In this document: positions 33,366 through 46,909 of the stretch, piece by piece
Layout of the letters: every line of letters starts with the position of its first letter
Position numbering within the stretch: the first letter of the stretch is position 1
Assembly: GCA_030760725.1 (NCBI GenBank)
Contig: JASWHV010000005.1
Coordinates: 24,003,241-24,067,240 of the forward strand
DNA length: 64,000 nucleotides
DNA from: Neostapfia colusana
Lineage: Eukaryota > Streptophyta > Magnoliopsida > Poales > Poaceae
Direction of reading: 5' to 3'
The notes under the pieces: generated by a model
The model's database searches: none
What the model was told of the DNA's origin: nothing
Seen by the model: the letters and a program-made list of their open reading frames with translations, nothing else
Program-made: the position numbers and the translations under genes

Positions 33366-35995
33366 CTAGAAACCTTCTTCGGGTCCAAAGTCTTGATCAT
33401 TATACACCACCTCATTATCTTGACCTGAGCAGCAATATAAACCAACAAATATGCAAGGTTGAGTACCGATGGTACTCAGCAAGTGTGGGAAAGTTATGTC
33501 ATGCATGGCTAGAACAAGGGGAGGTTGAACTCATGGTTAAAGCACTACGCAATTAATACCTATCACCTTAGCTTATTAAGCACCTACATTACTACACAGG
33601 TGAAATGGTCCCAATCTCCCATCCCATCATCATAATCAAATAACCATAACATCATTTCCAACGTTAAGCTCCCGGCTTAACATCCACAACTTCCAAAACC
33701 ATCAATTCTCTAATCATGAATAAGTCCAAGCCGCTCTTGACCGTGAGCATGGCTGTCATGACAGTTTTGACTTTGCAGAGTTTGCACCACTGTACCCACA
33801 TGTAGTGATTTCATCCCCCGTTGCCAGGTGGACTAAAAGAACCTCCAATATGCCACTGGCTACGAACCACATTCACACTTCCCAGGTGTGTAGCAAGGAG
33901 ATCACTACGAAGCCTTTACAAAGGGATTCCCGACGAGCGTGGGCCCACCGAGGTTTCACCCCTAACAGCATACAAGAGGCTCCAACCCCGCTGCAGTGGC
34001 CCCCTCTTGAGCCTTGCGGTTCATATGGTAGTCCAGCTGACACCTATTCCCCGCACCATCCAACACACCCATACTACGCCGGGGATACACCTAGTTAATT
34101 GGCCAAGCTGCCCCATCTCAGCATGTGGTTGGCACGGTAAAGCCAGGTTACATGCTCCATGAACCGGTCCTTAGGATCCAGGCAAGTACTAAACACAAAC
34201 CCGAGTCTCGTGCACCCAGCACCAACCAAAACATCCAACTTGCCTTGATCCCTACCTCTACATAACTCATAATATCTCATTCAAGAGTATGGTAAAAATA
34301 AACTGATGATCCCATATCCCAAATATCCCATTCTAAGCATGGCTAAGCATATGCATAATAATAAATGACATGATAAAATTAATCCCAACCCAAGCTACAA
34401 GGAAACAAGGTAATGCAATTCTAGGGAAACTTCCTAGCACGGGTTTCATATTTCATTTGACAATGCAAATAATTCTATCTACACAAACTAGCATAGGATC
34501 AAAGTGGTCAAGGACACTTGCCTCCTTCCTGCTGCTCTTGGAATGGGTAGTCCTGATCTTGGAAAGGAAGAACTTGCTCTGGAGTAGGTTCTACATCATA
34601 CCATCACACATAGCAAAAGAAAAACAACAATCCATAAGACATAATTCACACTTCCACTTCATACAAACCACACATTCACATGTATAAAAGTCATTCACAA
34701 ATTCTATGTGTTGTGGTTACTCTATGTGTGTTGATCTTTGGCTTACATGCACTTTTAATCATGTGTATATGATTCCTACTTTTGTATTCACATTTATACT
34801 TGCATACTATATATATGAGTTTCCAATTTAAATAAATTCCTTATATTCAATTACTACACCTTTTAGCTACCAAATATGCATGAAAGGTATTTTTCTACTC
34901 CATATGTGTCTTCAGAACTTCTACCAACCCTAAACTGAATTCTTTGGATTTTGGAATCTTCATTTATCATTTTCTAATTATTTATACCTAGCTTGCTATA
35001 TTTTCAAATTTACTTACTATGCCTAAATGTGTACTTTATTATGAAAATAGTAAGACACATCATCTAAACAGAATAGGTTCTGATCCAAAATAGTTAATAA
35101 TATATTTTTGATCTTTTCCTCTGATGTAAACTATTTTACATTTATTTTTCTAATTTTCAGAATTATTCTCTACTTAAAAATGTGTCCCTCTAACTAATAA
35201 ATGTGAATAATCAATTAAACAGATTCATTTCAGCCAAAAATCTATTTTTATCTCACTCCAAGGTTTTCTAAGTACTGGGAAAGTTTTTAATTTGAATTTA
35301 CAATGTATTTGTCCCATCTTTTAAATTTTAAATACCCATCACATAGTCAAATTCCTAAATTTAATATCAAATAGGGTTAAAAAGGTAAACTCACCCCACT
35401 ACAGGGTCCATAATATTATTTTAAGAATTTTCAGGGGTCTAGCTACACATAACAGAGGGGTTTTTCCTAATTTTTATTAAGTCTAGAGGCTAAAACTGAT
35501 TTTTAAATGAATTTACATGATTTTCTGAAGTTCCAGTGGCTAGATCAGAATTTTCCGGGGCTAGCTCTTATTTCCCGAGAACCCCACGGGGTAACGCGTA
35601 AGAATTCCAGTCTTTATAACGCGGGGCTGACGTGGACCGTCCGATTTAAAACAGACGGCTGAGATTATAACGTCGAACCGGTACGCGGGGATTTAAACTC
35701 TACCGTGTGATTTAAAATAAACGGCGCACAAGCGGCCACGTCGCTCTGATCGAGCGCGGGCGGCGCTGCCCAGCGGCGCACGGCGGCGGGAGGCGGCAAT
35801 CTCGCCGGAGAGTTTCGGATCTTCGTAAATTCTTCCTAGAACTGTGATTTTATGGCATAGATCGGTAGAGGGGAGGTCGGGGATCTCACCTCGGGGGTTT
35901 TCTTGAGCTCGGAGGTCCTGGTGGGCGGTAGGCGACGAGGTCCGAGGTGAATTCACGGCGAGGCTCGTCGGCGCTGTGTTTGAACCGCAAACCAC
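33366..35995 (-). other. Predicted three-exon frame in element E 3' LTR
   Basis: Minus-strand exons are 35995-35890, 34590-34522 and 33424-33366. They have the same 69 and 59 nt exons, phase, GC donor (GAG/GCAAGTG) and DQDFGPEEGF ending as the other copies. Confidence 0.5.
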
Positions 35996-36157
35996 CGCGT
36001 TTTCTGCACCTGCGAGGTTCCCCGGAGGCGGTGGATCAAGACCAGCGAGTTAGATCAGAATTCCCGAGCGTAGATCGGCCAGAATTCGCCGGAGGGGCTC
36101 GGGTTCTCACCGGAGAGAAAATTGGCAGATCGTGGGGAAAACGGGACGATGCCGGGG

Positions 36158-36165
36158 TTTTTATA
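36158..36165 (-). promoter_or_regulatory. TATA box of element E 3' LTR
   Basis: TATAAAAA on the minus strand, upstream of predicted LTR exon 1. Confidence 0.75.
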
Positions 36166-36560
36166 GACGGGGAAAGGGCGGCGTTCGGTTGTGATCGAGT
36201 TTACGTCGCCTACGAACAAAATTCGGCTGGGATACGCAGGAATCCGGGTCGGTTTTGATTCGGGGTGAGAGAGTCCGGCCGAGCGCGGGCGCGAGCGCGA
36301 GGAAGAAGAAAGACTGGCGGGCCCCACATGTCAATGGGAAGAAGGGGACGCGCGCGGCTGCGGGCTGGTGCGGGATCGGTGGGCCGGCTGGTGGGTTTCG
36401 GCCCACTGGCCGGTTTTTTTCTGTTTTCCTTTTTCTTTTTCTATTTCTTTTCTATTTTGAGTTTATTTTGAATTCCAGTTTGAATTTGAATTTTTGCAAT
36501 ACATGCAACATGTCCAAAATTTTTTAAATTCCCCTCTTAACAGGATTTTGGGGTGTTACA

Positions 36561-36574
36561 GCTCTACCCCCCTT
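36561..36574 (-). promoter_or_regulatory. Polypurine tract of element E
   Basis: Minus-strand AAGGGGGGTAGAGC directly before the 3' LTR. The hairpin AATCTCG/CGAGATT lies just upstream (36581-36598). Confidence 0.93.
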
Positions 36575-36605
36575 AAAAGAAATCTCGTCCTCGAGATTGG
36601 TGGTT

Positions 36606-39600
36606 CTAAGAAAACAATTCTGGAAATTGTGCTTTAAGCTCATCTTCTCGCTCCCAGGTGGCTTCCTCTTCTGAGTGATGCTTCCACTGCACCTTGCACA
36701 TCCAGATTCTTTTATTTCTAGTGAGGCGTTCCATTGTCTCCAAAATCTTGGATGGTTGCTCGGCATAAGACAAATCCTCAGCTACGTCCACTTCATTCAT
36801 GGGTAACACCTCTTCAGGCGCCCTCAGGCATTTCTTGAGTTGTAACACATGGAATACGTCGTGCACATCCGATAGGCGAGCCGGTAATTCTAGTTGATAC
36901 GCGACTTCGCCTTTCCTCTCCAGAACTTGAAAGGGTCCGATGTATTGAGGTGACAACTTCCCTTTCACCTTGAACCGACGAAGTCCTCGGATAGGGGACA
37001 CCTTGAGATAGACATAGTCTCCCACGTTGAAAATGAGCTCTCTTCTTCATATATCGGCATAGCTCTTTTGGCGTGTCTGTGCTATCCTCAAGTTGTTGCG
37101 AATTTCCCTCACCTTCGCCTCGGCTTCTTGTAGTACTTTGGGACCAAACACTTTACTTTCCCCTGTTTGGTTCCAAAATAGGGGAGTTCTGCATTTCCTC
37201 CCGTACAAAGCTTCAAATGGTGACATTGTCATACTAGCTTGATAGCTGTTGTTATAGGAGAATTCCGCATACGGTAAGTTCTTGTCCCAACTCCGATTGT
37301 TTTTGAGTGCACATGCCCTCAGCATATCCTCAAGAATCTGATTGGTTCTTTCCGTCTGCCCATCAGTTTTGGGATGATAGGCAGAACTAAAGTTCAGATC
37401 GGTTCCCATGGTTTCATGCAACTTCTGCCAAAACCTTGAGGTGAACTGTGTCCCTCGATCCGACACTATCTTCTTTGGCACTCCATGGTAACACACGATC
37501 CTTGACATGTACAATTCTGCCAATTTGGATCCGCTGTAGCTTTCTTTCACGGGGATGAAATGAGCTACCTTAGTTAGCCTGTCGATGATGACCCATATTG
37601 AATCATATCCTGATTGGGTCCTAGGCAATCCCACTATGAAATCCATACTGATTTCATCCCATTTCCATTCAGGCACTTTGAGTGGTTGCAATAATCCTGC
37701 GGGTCCTTGATGTTCTGCTTTCACCAACTGACATGTGTCACATAGGGAAACATGTTCCGCGACATCTCGCTTCATGCCATACCACCAATACCTGCTCTTG
37801 AGGTCCTGGTACATCTTTGTACTCCCAGGATGGATAGAATAGTCGGAATCGTGAGCCTCCTTCAAAATCAATTCACGAATCTCTTTTACTTTAGGCACGC
37901 AGATTCTTTTCCCGTGCCACACTGTACCTTGTTCATCCTCTCTGAAACCAGGAGCTTTATTTCCCTTGATGAGTTGCCTGATTTCTTGTATCTTCTCGTC
38001 GTTCTTTTGACTATCGCGTATGTCTTGCTCTAGTGTGGAGTCCACTTTCATGGCGATGGCTTCACCACTATTCACAAGGCATTGATTGAGCCTTATAATC
38101 TCGTCCTTCAAGCTCAACTTATTGACCTGCACTTTCCGACTTAAAGCATCGGCCACCATGTTTGCTTTCCCAGGATGATAGTTGATGCCCACATCAAAGT
38201 CATTGATTAGCTCTAACCATCTCCTTTGTCTGAGGTTGAGATCTGGCTGTATGAAAATGTACTTCAAACTCTTATGATCCGTATATATCTCTATCCTCTT
38301 CCCCATCAAATAGTGCCGCCAAATTTTCAACGCGTGTACCACTGCGGCTAGTTCTAGGTCATGTGTAGGATAGTTTTTCTCGTGCTTCCGGAGTTGTCGG
38401 GATGCATAAGCCACGACATGCCCTTCTTGCATGAGAACACATCCCAACCCGTTTCCAGAGGCATCGCAGTACACCGTAAAGTTCTTCTGCATATCTGGCA
38501 TAACTAGCACAGGGGCTGTTGTCAATCTCTCCTTTAACTCCTGAAAACTCGTCTTGCACTGTGGCGTCCATGTGAATGTGATTCCCTTCTCCAACAGTTT
38601 GGTAAGGGGTCTCGAGATCTTAGAGAATCCCTCAATAAACCGTCGATAGTATCCAGCCAATCCCAAGAAGCGTCGAACTTCCCCGACATTTTCAGGGGTC
38701 TTCCACTTCTGTATATCCTCGATTTTGGCGGGATCCATGGAGATTCCTCCCTCTGAGATTATATGTCCTAAGAAGGGAACTCTCTTCAGCCAAAACTCAC
38801 ACTTGCTCAACTTGGCACATAGTTGGTGTTCTCTCAGCCTCTGCAACACCAACCTTAGATGTTTCTCATGTTCTTCTTCATTTTTGGAGAAGACGAGAAT
38901 GTCATCTATGAAAACCACCACAAATTTGTCTAGATATTCCATGAATACCTTGTTTATGAGATACATGAAGTATGCCGGGGCATTAGTTAGCCCGAAAGGC
39001 ATGACAGTGTATTCATACAGTCCGTACCGAGATACGAAAGCTGTCTTGGGGATATCAGATTGCCTTATCTTGAGTTGGTGGTATCCCGACCTGAGATCAA
39101 TTTTCGAGAACACACAAGCTCCCCTCAACTGATCAAACGAGTCTTCAATGCGGGGTAATGGGTACTTGTTCTTGATGGTCACCTCATTCAAGGCACGGTA
39201 ATCCACGCATAACCTTTGGGTTCCGTCCTTCTTGGGCACAAATATGACCGGAGCTCCCCAAGGTGAGGAACTAGGACGAATATACCCCTTCTCCGTCAAT
39301 TCTCTCAAATGATCCTTGAGTTCTCCCAACTGCTTGGAGTCCATCCGATAAGGTCTCTTGTATATCGGGGCGGTTCCGGGCACTAGCTCAATTGCGAATC
39401 CACTTCACGATCGGGAGGCATACCTGGCAACTCCTCCAGAAAAACATCTGGATATTCCCTGATGGTCCTGATCTCCTCAACTTTCACCTCAACTTGATTT
39501 AATTTAACATCCCTCCTAGGCTCTTGTATTGTTATAAACTTTACTTTTGTGCCACTAGGGTGCGTTAGTTCCACCGTTCTCGTCGAACAATGGATGATTC

Positions 39601-41045
39601 CATTATGTTTGGTCAACCAATCCATACCCAAAATAATATCTATCCCTTGTGAATCTATCACTATGAGGTTAGCAGTAAATACTACCCCATTAATGTCTAG
39701 GTTCACTTTGGGACACAATTGTCTTGTCCTTATTTCTCCACCTGGAGAGTTTACTGCTAGCATATGATTCATTTGTGTTGTTGCTAGGTCATGCTTCTTA
39801 ACGAACCCTTGGGCAATGAACGAGTGGGTAGCACCAGAATCAAACAACAGGGTTGCGAGGTGTAAATTGGCAGGAAACTTACCAACTACCACGTCCGGTG
39901 CCTCTTGCGCTTCCTCCATGGTGACGTGGTTCACCCGTCCTCTTATTACATTCTGCTGTTGTGGCTGCGTGGGCTTCTTATTTGGGCACTTATGGGCGTA
40001 GTGCCCCACTTCACCACAGCTAAAACATTGCACCCCAACCTTAGGTGCCTGGCCTTTGTTGTCTTGGGGTTCGTTTGGGGGTCCTTGCACTGCTGGTCGA
40101 GGTTGATATGTAGGGCGAGGCTGCTGTACGAACTGACATTGTGGCTGTGCTGGTGCTGCCGGAGGCCTGTAGTTCGGGTTGTACCCTCTTGGTGCTGAGT
40201 AGGGTACCGCAGCACGGTTCGTCTGACCTGCGGGTTGCTGCATCAGACGTGGGCGGGTGTTGCTCCCTGAGGCTTGATGTGACCACCCGGCCTTCCTCTT
40301 ATTCTCATTTTCCAAGGCCTTCAGCTTCCTTTCTACCACAAACGCTCTGTCCACCATCTTTTGGAAGCTTTCATACTCATTTGAGGACATTGCACACTGC
40401 ATTTCTGCGGTAAGTCCTTCCACGAAACAATCTTGTTTCTGCTCATCAGTCTCTATGTCCCGTGGGGCATAACGGGAGAGTTGGGTAAATTTAGTGAGGT
40501 ATTCCCTCACAGTCATGTTACCTTGCCGCAGTCCCAAGAACTCTTTCCTCTTGTTTTTGAGTTCACCCCTTGGTATGTAATGGTTGAGGAAGCTACGCTT
40601 GAACTCTTCCCAAGTGATGTTCTCAGGGTCATGATGGGCGGCCACGTAGGCGGTCCACCAATCAGCAGCAGGTCCATGCAATTAATGAGAGGCAAACAGC
40701 ACCCTCTCATACCCTTTGCACTGTATGATCCTCATCTTGCTCTCAGTGGTCTTTAGCCAATCGTCTGCCTCCAGCAGCACTTGCAAACTTTGGAGGTTGA
40801 GTTCCTAGAAACTCACTCAACCTTGGTTGGTGTGGTGCAGCTTGTGGAGGTGGGACTTGATGCAAGTTGGCCACCACTTGAGTCAAATTCTGGATGAGCT
40901 GATTTTGATTCTCAAGCATTTGGTGGAGGGGATCCACTCCTTCACGGCGTCCACCCCTGTCTTGGCCTCCAGAAAGATGAGGGTTGCAGGCCTCATCGTT
41001 GTTGTTGGCGGGGTTGGCAGCACGACCCTTTCCTCTTCCGGCCAT
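36606..41045 (-). pseudogene. Element E gag-pol, broken by deletions and stops
   Basis: Gag starts at 41045. An 8-bp deletion near 40772 (after KFASAA) shifts the frame. A TAA precedes the segment restarting at 40681 with HGPAADWW, the rest of gag, the knuckle (CFSCGEVGHYAHKCP) and protease. A one-base deletion after MPPDREV near 39405 shifts the frame again. RT, RNase H and integrase then run open from 39383 to a TGA at 37049-37047. The integrase C-terminus and chromodomain continue in the same frame to 36606. The RT and integrase domains are otherwise complete, the longest undamaged stretch (778 codons) in the nest. Confidence 0.95.
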
Positions 41046-41344
41046 CTGGCATGATCAACCAATGTTAATTTAAAGCATTACGTATCATCTTACAACTTTC
41101 ACTTGTTTATACTTTGAAGTGTTGAGGCTATGTTATACTTTTAAGAGGGTTCATATCTCACACAAAATAAATGCAATATTATTTCATGTGGGTTCACACA
41201 TCAAAGCAAAACAATCTGAAGACGAGGCTGTGGACGATTGCTCATGGCTTCCACAACTCACGTCACACACACCATTAACTAAGATAACGACTCGACTACT
41301 CGACATCCTGCTAAACTAAGGGAAGGACTCTACACTACTCGTAT
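41046..41344 (-). other. ORF1-gag spacer of element E
   Basis: About 300 bp without a coding frame. It holds the conserved stem of the ORF1-gag spacer (near 41222-41260). Confidence 0.5.
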
Positions 41345-42115
41345 TCACTGAGCTGGCTTCTCGGGGTCTTCCTCATCATTGCGGCTGCCTTCTGACTCTG
41401 CTTTGGGTGGGGAAGCTGCTGGTGGAGAAGTGCGACGACGCCTGATTGCCCGGCGATCTGGGGAGTCATGAGTCCATGTATCATTCACGGTGACACACAG
41501 TTCGTTCCCATCTCCTCTTTCTCTCGCCCTCAAGAAGGCTCGCAGCAATGCCTCCATTTCCTTCAGGGTGTCCCGAACATCCTGAAGCTCTTGCTGACAC
41601 TCCTACAGTCGAGTGCTGAGCATAGCAGCATCCTCCAAGCACAAGTCCATGTGCTCATGGGAAGTCCCTTGCTGCACTGGTGGGTACTTGTACTTCATGG
41701 TACCACTCTCACGCTGAAGGACATACATGTACTCAGTCCTGTCCAGGTGACGACGATAGATGTGACTCTGGCAGGTGATGGCCTCCCAGGTGACATCCTT
41801 CTCTGCATCGACCTGTGTCACTCGACAAGCTGGAGAGCGGTGGATCTTAAGCAGCTGATTTTCATGGATAATCCTCATTTCTGAACTCCATTCTTCCCGC
41901 TTCTCCCGGATGGTCCTGGTGGAGCTATAGTGTATGATTAGCTTGCCCGTATTGCCGGCGGCTTCGAGCATACGTCGAAGACGGCGCAACAAGCCTCCTA
42001 CTGCCAATCCGTAGGAAAGGTACGTCACCGGACGACTCTCCTCTCTTTCGGCAAGGGCAACTACGGGAACTCTCCCTCCTTTGGACTTGCGAGCGGTGCG
42101 AATCATGCGAACCAT
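41345..42115 (-). pseudogene. ORF1 of element E (H3-tail-like), one nonsense codon
   Basis: The frame starts at 42115. The tail motif reads TARKSKGG, the only copy with a change in it (Thr to Lys). A single TAG at about 41602 replaces a Gln codon in the coiled coil. The same frame is otherwise open to 41345 and includes the basic IRRRRTSPP segment. A T-rich tract and AG precede the ATG on the minus strand. Confidence 0.85.
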
Positions 42116-42316
42116 CTAAAACAAAAAACATTTAAACTTAGGCTAGATAAACTTTTAAACAAAAATCCTATTTTGAATGAAAATTGAGGTAAGATGAAGA
42201 AAGTGCCTCCATTAAATAACACTTTTCAACACACACCTTATAAAATAGTTTTTAAGAAAATAGGGCTCTTAAATACGTCCATTTCTACCTAGGTCCACGT
42301 TCCTACGGGCAACCTT

Positions 42317-42329
42317 GGCTCTGATACCA
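42317..42329 (-). promoter_or_regulatory. Primer-binding site of element E
   Basis: Minus-strand TGGTATCAGAGCC, four bases from the 5' LTR end at 42334. Confidence 0.95.
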
Positions 42330-42579
42330 CTTCTGTCACACCCGGTTTTTCCGAAGAACAAGCGAGTAATGTCACATGTATGCCAGGATCATTTTCTCAT
42401 ACATGTGATGACAAATAGTGAAGCATCATTTATTACAAGCCAGGTGTCGAATATAAATAAGTCTTACATAGCAAATGTCTCGATGGACAATAATAAGTTC
42501 ATCACAAGTAAATAAACTAGCAGCGGAATATTATTCTTGAGGGCTCCGTCACATGCGTTGCCCGGGGGACTCCATGAAC

Positions 42580-45111
42580 CTAGAAACCTTCTTCGGGTCC
42601 AAAGTCTTGATCATTATACACCACCTCATTATCTTGACCTGAGCAGCAATATAAACAAACAAATATGCAAAGTTGAGTACCGATGGTACTCAGCAAGTGT
42701 GGAAAGTTATGTCATGCATGGCTAGAACAAGGGGAGGTTGAACTCATGGTTAAAGCACTACGCAATTAATACCTATCGCCTTAGCTTATTAAGCACCTAC
42801 ATTACTACACAGGTGAAATGGTCCCAATCTCCCATCCCATCATCATAATAAAATAACCATAACATCATTTCCAATGTTAAGCTCCCCGCTTAACATCCAC
42901 AACTTCCAAAACCATCAATCCTCTAATCATGAATAAGTCCAAGCCGCTCTTGACCGTGAGCATGGCTGTCATGACAGTTTTGACTCTGCAGAGTTTGCAC
43001 CACTGTACCCACATGTAGTGATTTCATCCCCCGTTGCCGGGTGGACTAAAAGAACCTCCATTATGCCAGTGGCTACGAACCACATTCACACTTCCCAGGT
43101 GTGTAGCCAGGAGATCACTACGAAGCCTTTACAAAGGGATTCCCGACGAGCATGGGCCCACCGAGGTTTCACCCCTAACAGCATACAAGAGGCTCCAACC
43201 CCGCTGCAGTGGCCCCCTCTTGAGCCTTGCGGTTCATATGGTAGTCCAGCTGACACCTATTCCCCGCACCATCCAACACACCCATACTACGCCGGGGATA
43301 CACCTAGTTAATTGGCCAAGCTGCCCCATCTCAGCATGTGGTTGGCACGGTAAAGCCAGGTTACATGCTCCATGAACCGGTCCTTAGGATCCAGGCAAGT
43401 ACTAAACACAAACCCGAGTCTCGTGCACCCAGCACCAACCAAAACATCCAACTTGCCTTGATCCCTACCTCTACATAACTCATAATATCTCATTCAAGAG
43501 TATGGTAAAAATAAACTGATGATCCCATATCCCAAATATCCCATTCTAAGCATTGCTAAGCATATGCATAATAATAAATGACATGATAAAATAAATCCCA
43601 ACCCAAGCTACAAGGAAACAAGGTAATGCAATTCTAGGGAAACTTCCTAGCATGGGTTTCATATTTCATTTGACAATGCAAATAATTCTATCTACACATC
43701 CTAGCATAGGATCAAAGTGGTCAAGGACACTTGCCTCCTTCCTGCTGCTCTTGGAATGGGTAGTCCTGATCTTGGAAAGGAAGAACTTGCTCTGGAGCAG
43801 GTTCTACATCATACCATCACACATAGCAAAAGAAAAACAACAATCCATAAGACATAATTCACACTTCCACTTCATACAAACCACACATTCACATGTATAA
43901 AAGTCATTCACAAATTCTATGTGTTGTGGTTACTCTATGTGTGTTGATCTTTGGCTTACATGCACTTTTAATCATGTGTATATGATTCCTACTTTTGTAT
44001 TCACATTTATACTTGCATACTATATATATGTGTTTCCAATTTAAATAAATTCCTTATATTCAATTACTACACCTTTTAGCTACCAAGTATGCATGAAAGG
44101 TATTTTCCTACTCCATATGTGTCTTCAGAACTTCTACCAACCCAAAACTGAATTCTTTGGATTTTGGAATCTTCATTTATCATTTTCTAATTATTTATAC
44201 CTAGCTTGCTATATTTTCAAATTTACTTCCTATGCCTAAATGTGTACTTTATTATGAAAATAGTAAGACACATCATCTAAACAGAATAGGTTCTGATCCA
44301 AAATAGTTAATAATATATTTTTGATCTTTTCCTCTGATGTAAACTATTTTACATTTATTTTTCTAATTTTCATAATTATTCTCTACTTAAAAATGTGTCC
44401 CTCTAACTAATAAATGTGAATAATCAATTAAACAGATTCATTTCAGACAAAAATCTATTTTTATCTCACTCCAAGGTTTTCTAAGTACTGGGAAAGTTTT
44501 TAATTTGAATTTACAATGTGTTTGTCCCATCTTTTAAATTTTAAATACCCATCACATAGTCAAATTCCTAAATTTAATATCAAATAGGGTTAAAAAGGTA
44601 AACTCACCCCACTACAGGGTCTATAATATTATTTTAAAAATTTTCAGGGGTCTAGCTACACGTAACAGAGGGGTTTTTCCTAATTTTTATTAAGTCCAGG
44701 GGCTAAAACTGATTTTTAAATGAATTTACATGATTTTCTGAAGTTCCAGGGGCTAGATCAGAAGTTTCCGGGGCTAGCTCTTATTTCCCGAGAACCCCAG
44801 GGGGTAGCGCGTAAGAATTCCAGTCTTTATAACGTTTGGCTGACGTGGACCGTCCGATTTAAAACAGAAGGCTGAGATTATAACGTCGAACCGGTACGCG
44901 GGGATTTAAACTCCGTGCGATTTAAAATAAATGGCGCACAAGCGGCCACGTCGCTCTGATCGAGCGCGGGCGGCGCTGCCCGGCGGCGCACGGCGGCGGG
45001 AGGCGGCGATCTCGCCAGAGAGTTTCGGATCTTCGTAAATTCTTCCTAGAACTGTGATTTTATGGCATAGATCGGTAGAGGGGAGGTCGGGGATCTCACC
45101 TCGGGGGTTTT
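42580..45111 (-). other. Predicted LTR exons in element E 5' LTR, exon 1 disrupted
   Basis: Exon 3 is 42638-42580 and exon 2 is 43803-43735, with the same frame and GC donor as other copies. Exon 1 ends at 45100, but its upstream part is displaced to 57842 and beyond by element F. Confidence 0.45.
45107..45111. repeat. Target-site duplication GTTTT of element F, left copy
   Basis: GTTTT precedes the F LTR and matches 57837-57841. Confidence 0.95.
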
Positions 45112-45522
45112 TGTAACACCCCAAAATTTTGATTCAAAACCCTAAATCATGTTAAGAGGGGGATTTAAAAATTTTTGGACGTGTTGCATGTTTTGCAAAA
45201 ATTCAAATTCAAACTGGAATTCAAATTAAACTCAAATCAGAAAAGAAATAGAAAAAAAAAGAAAAAGAGAAAACAGAAAAAAACCGGCCAGTGGGCCGAA
45301 ACCCACCAGCCGGCCCAGCCAGCGCCCGCGCCAGCCCGCAGCCGTGCGCGCTGCTGCCTCACACTGACAGGCGGGACCCACCCGATCTTCGTCTACCTCG
45401 CGACAGCGCCGGACTCCCTCGCACCCGAATCAAAACCGATCGGGATTTCGGCGTATCCCTGCTGAATTCTGTTCGTAGGCGACGCGGACATAATCTAAAC
45501 CACCCCGCCGCCCTCCCCTGTC

Positions 45523-45530
45523 TATAAAAA
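45523..45530 (+). promoter_or_regulatory. TATA box of element F 5' LTR
   Basis: TATAAAAA about 410 bp from the LTR start. The 3' LTR has the same box at 54797-54804. Confidence 0.8.
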
Positions 45531-45693
45531 CCCCGGCCTCGTTCTGTTTTTCCCACGCGATCGCCGATTTTTCCTCCGGTGAGAACGGAGACTTCTCCGG
45601 CGAATTCTGGCTGATCTAAGCTCGGAAATTCCGATCTAACTCGCTGGTCTTGATCCACCGCCTCCGGGGAACCTTGCAGGTGCAGAAAACTCG

Positions 45694-46843
45694 GTGACTT
45701 GCGGTGTAAACACAGCGCCGACGAGCCTCGCCGTGGTTTCACCTCGGACCTCGTCGCCGATCACCTTCCAGGACCTCCGAGCTAAGGAAAACCCCCGAGG
45801 TGAGATCCCCGACCTCCCCTCCACCGATCTATGCCATAAAATCACATTTGTAGGAAGAATTCTCGAAGATCCGAAAGTCTCCGGCGAGATCGCCGCTTCC
45901 CGCCGCCGTGCGCCGCCGGCAGCGCCGCCCGCGCTCGATCAGAGCGATGTGGCCGCTTGTGCGCCGTTTATTTTAAATCGCACGGTAGGGTTTAAACCCC
46001 CGCGTACCGGTTCGATGTTATAATCTCGGCCGTCGGTTTAAATCGGACGGTCCACGTCAGCCCCGCGTTATAAAGACTGGAAATCTTACGTGCTACCCCC
46101 TGGGGTTCTCGGGAAATAAGAGCTAGCCCCGGAAACTTCTGATCTAGCCCCTGGAACTCCAGAAAATCATGTAAATTCATTTAAAAATCAGTTTTAACCC
46201 CTGGACTTAATAAAAATTAGGAAAAACACCTCTGATAAGTGTAGCTAGACCCCTGTGAATTCTGAAAATAATATTATAGACCCTGTAGTGGGGTAAGTTT
46301 AACTTTTTAGCCCTGTTTAGTATTTAATTTAGGAAATTGAATATGTGGCTAGTGTTTAAAAATTAAAAAGTGGGACAAACATATTGTCATAATTAAATTA
46401 AAAACTTTCTCAGTAAATAGAAAACTTTGGAGTGAGATAAAAATATATTTTGGGCTGAAATGAATCTGTTTAATTTATTATTCACATTTAGGGACACATT
46501 TTTAAGTAAAGAATTGTTCTAGAAAATAGGGAAAATAATTGTAAAATAGTTTACATCAGAGGTAAAGGTCAAAAATATATTAGTAAATACTTTAGATCAG
46601 AACCTATTCTGTTTAGATGTTGTATTTTGTTATTTTCATAATAAAGCTCACATTTAGGCATAGGGAATAAATCTGAAAATATAGCAACTAGTAAATGATA
46701 AATGGAGTTTCTAAAATCCAAAAAATTCAGTTTAGGGTTGGTAGAAATTCTGAAGGCACATATGGAGAAGAAAAATACTTTTCATACATACATGGTAGTG
46801 AAAAGGTGTAGTAGTTGAATATAAGGAATTTATTTAAATTTGA

Positions 46844-46909
<66 letters not shown>

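Larger units (their letters stand above)
33119..36560 (-). repeat. Element E 3' LTR, 3.44 kb
   Basis: Plus-strand ends are TGTCACACCC and GGGTGTTACA, followed by the minus-strand polypurine tract. The minus-strand TATA box TATAAAAA is at 36165-36158. The pairing 5' LTR is split by element F. Confidence 0.95.
33119..45111 (-). mobile_element. Gypsy chromovirus element E (minus strand), left part (resumes at 57842)
   Basis: Read on the minus strand, the 5' LTR (58499-57842 plus 45111-42334) is followed by primer site, ORF1, gag-pol, polypurine tract and the 3' LTR (36560-33119). Element F interrupts the 5' LTR. The GAGGA duplication is present at both outer ends (33114-33118 and 58500-58504). 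Confidence 0.95.
42334..45111 (-). repeat. Element E 5' LTR, 3' portion (rest at 57842-58499)
   Basis: Minus-strand LTR ending GGGTGTGACA at 42334. It is interrupted at 45111 by element F, 12 bp into predicted LTR exon 1. It aligns throughout with the E 3' LTR at 33119. Confidence 0.95.
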
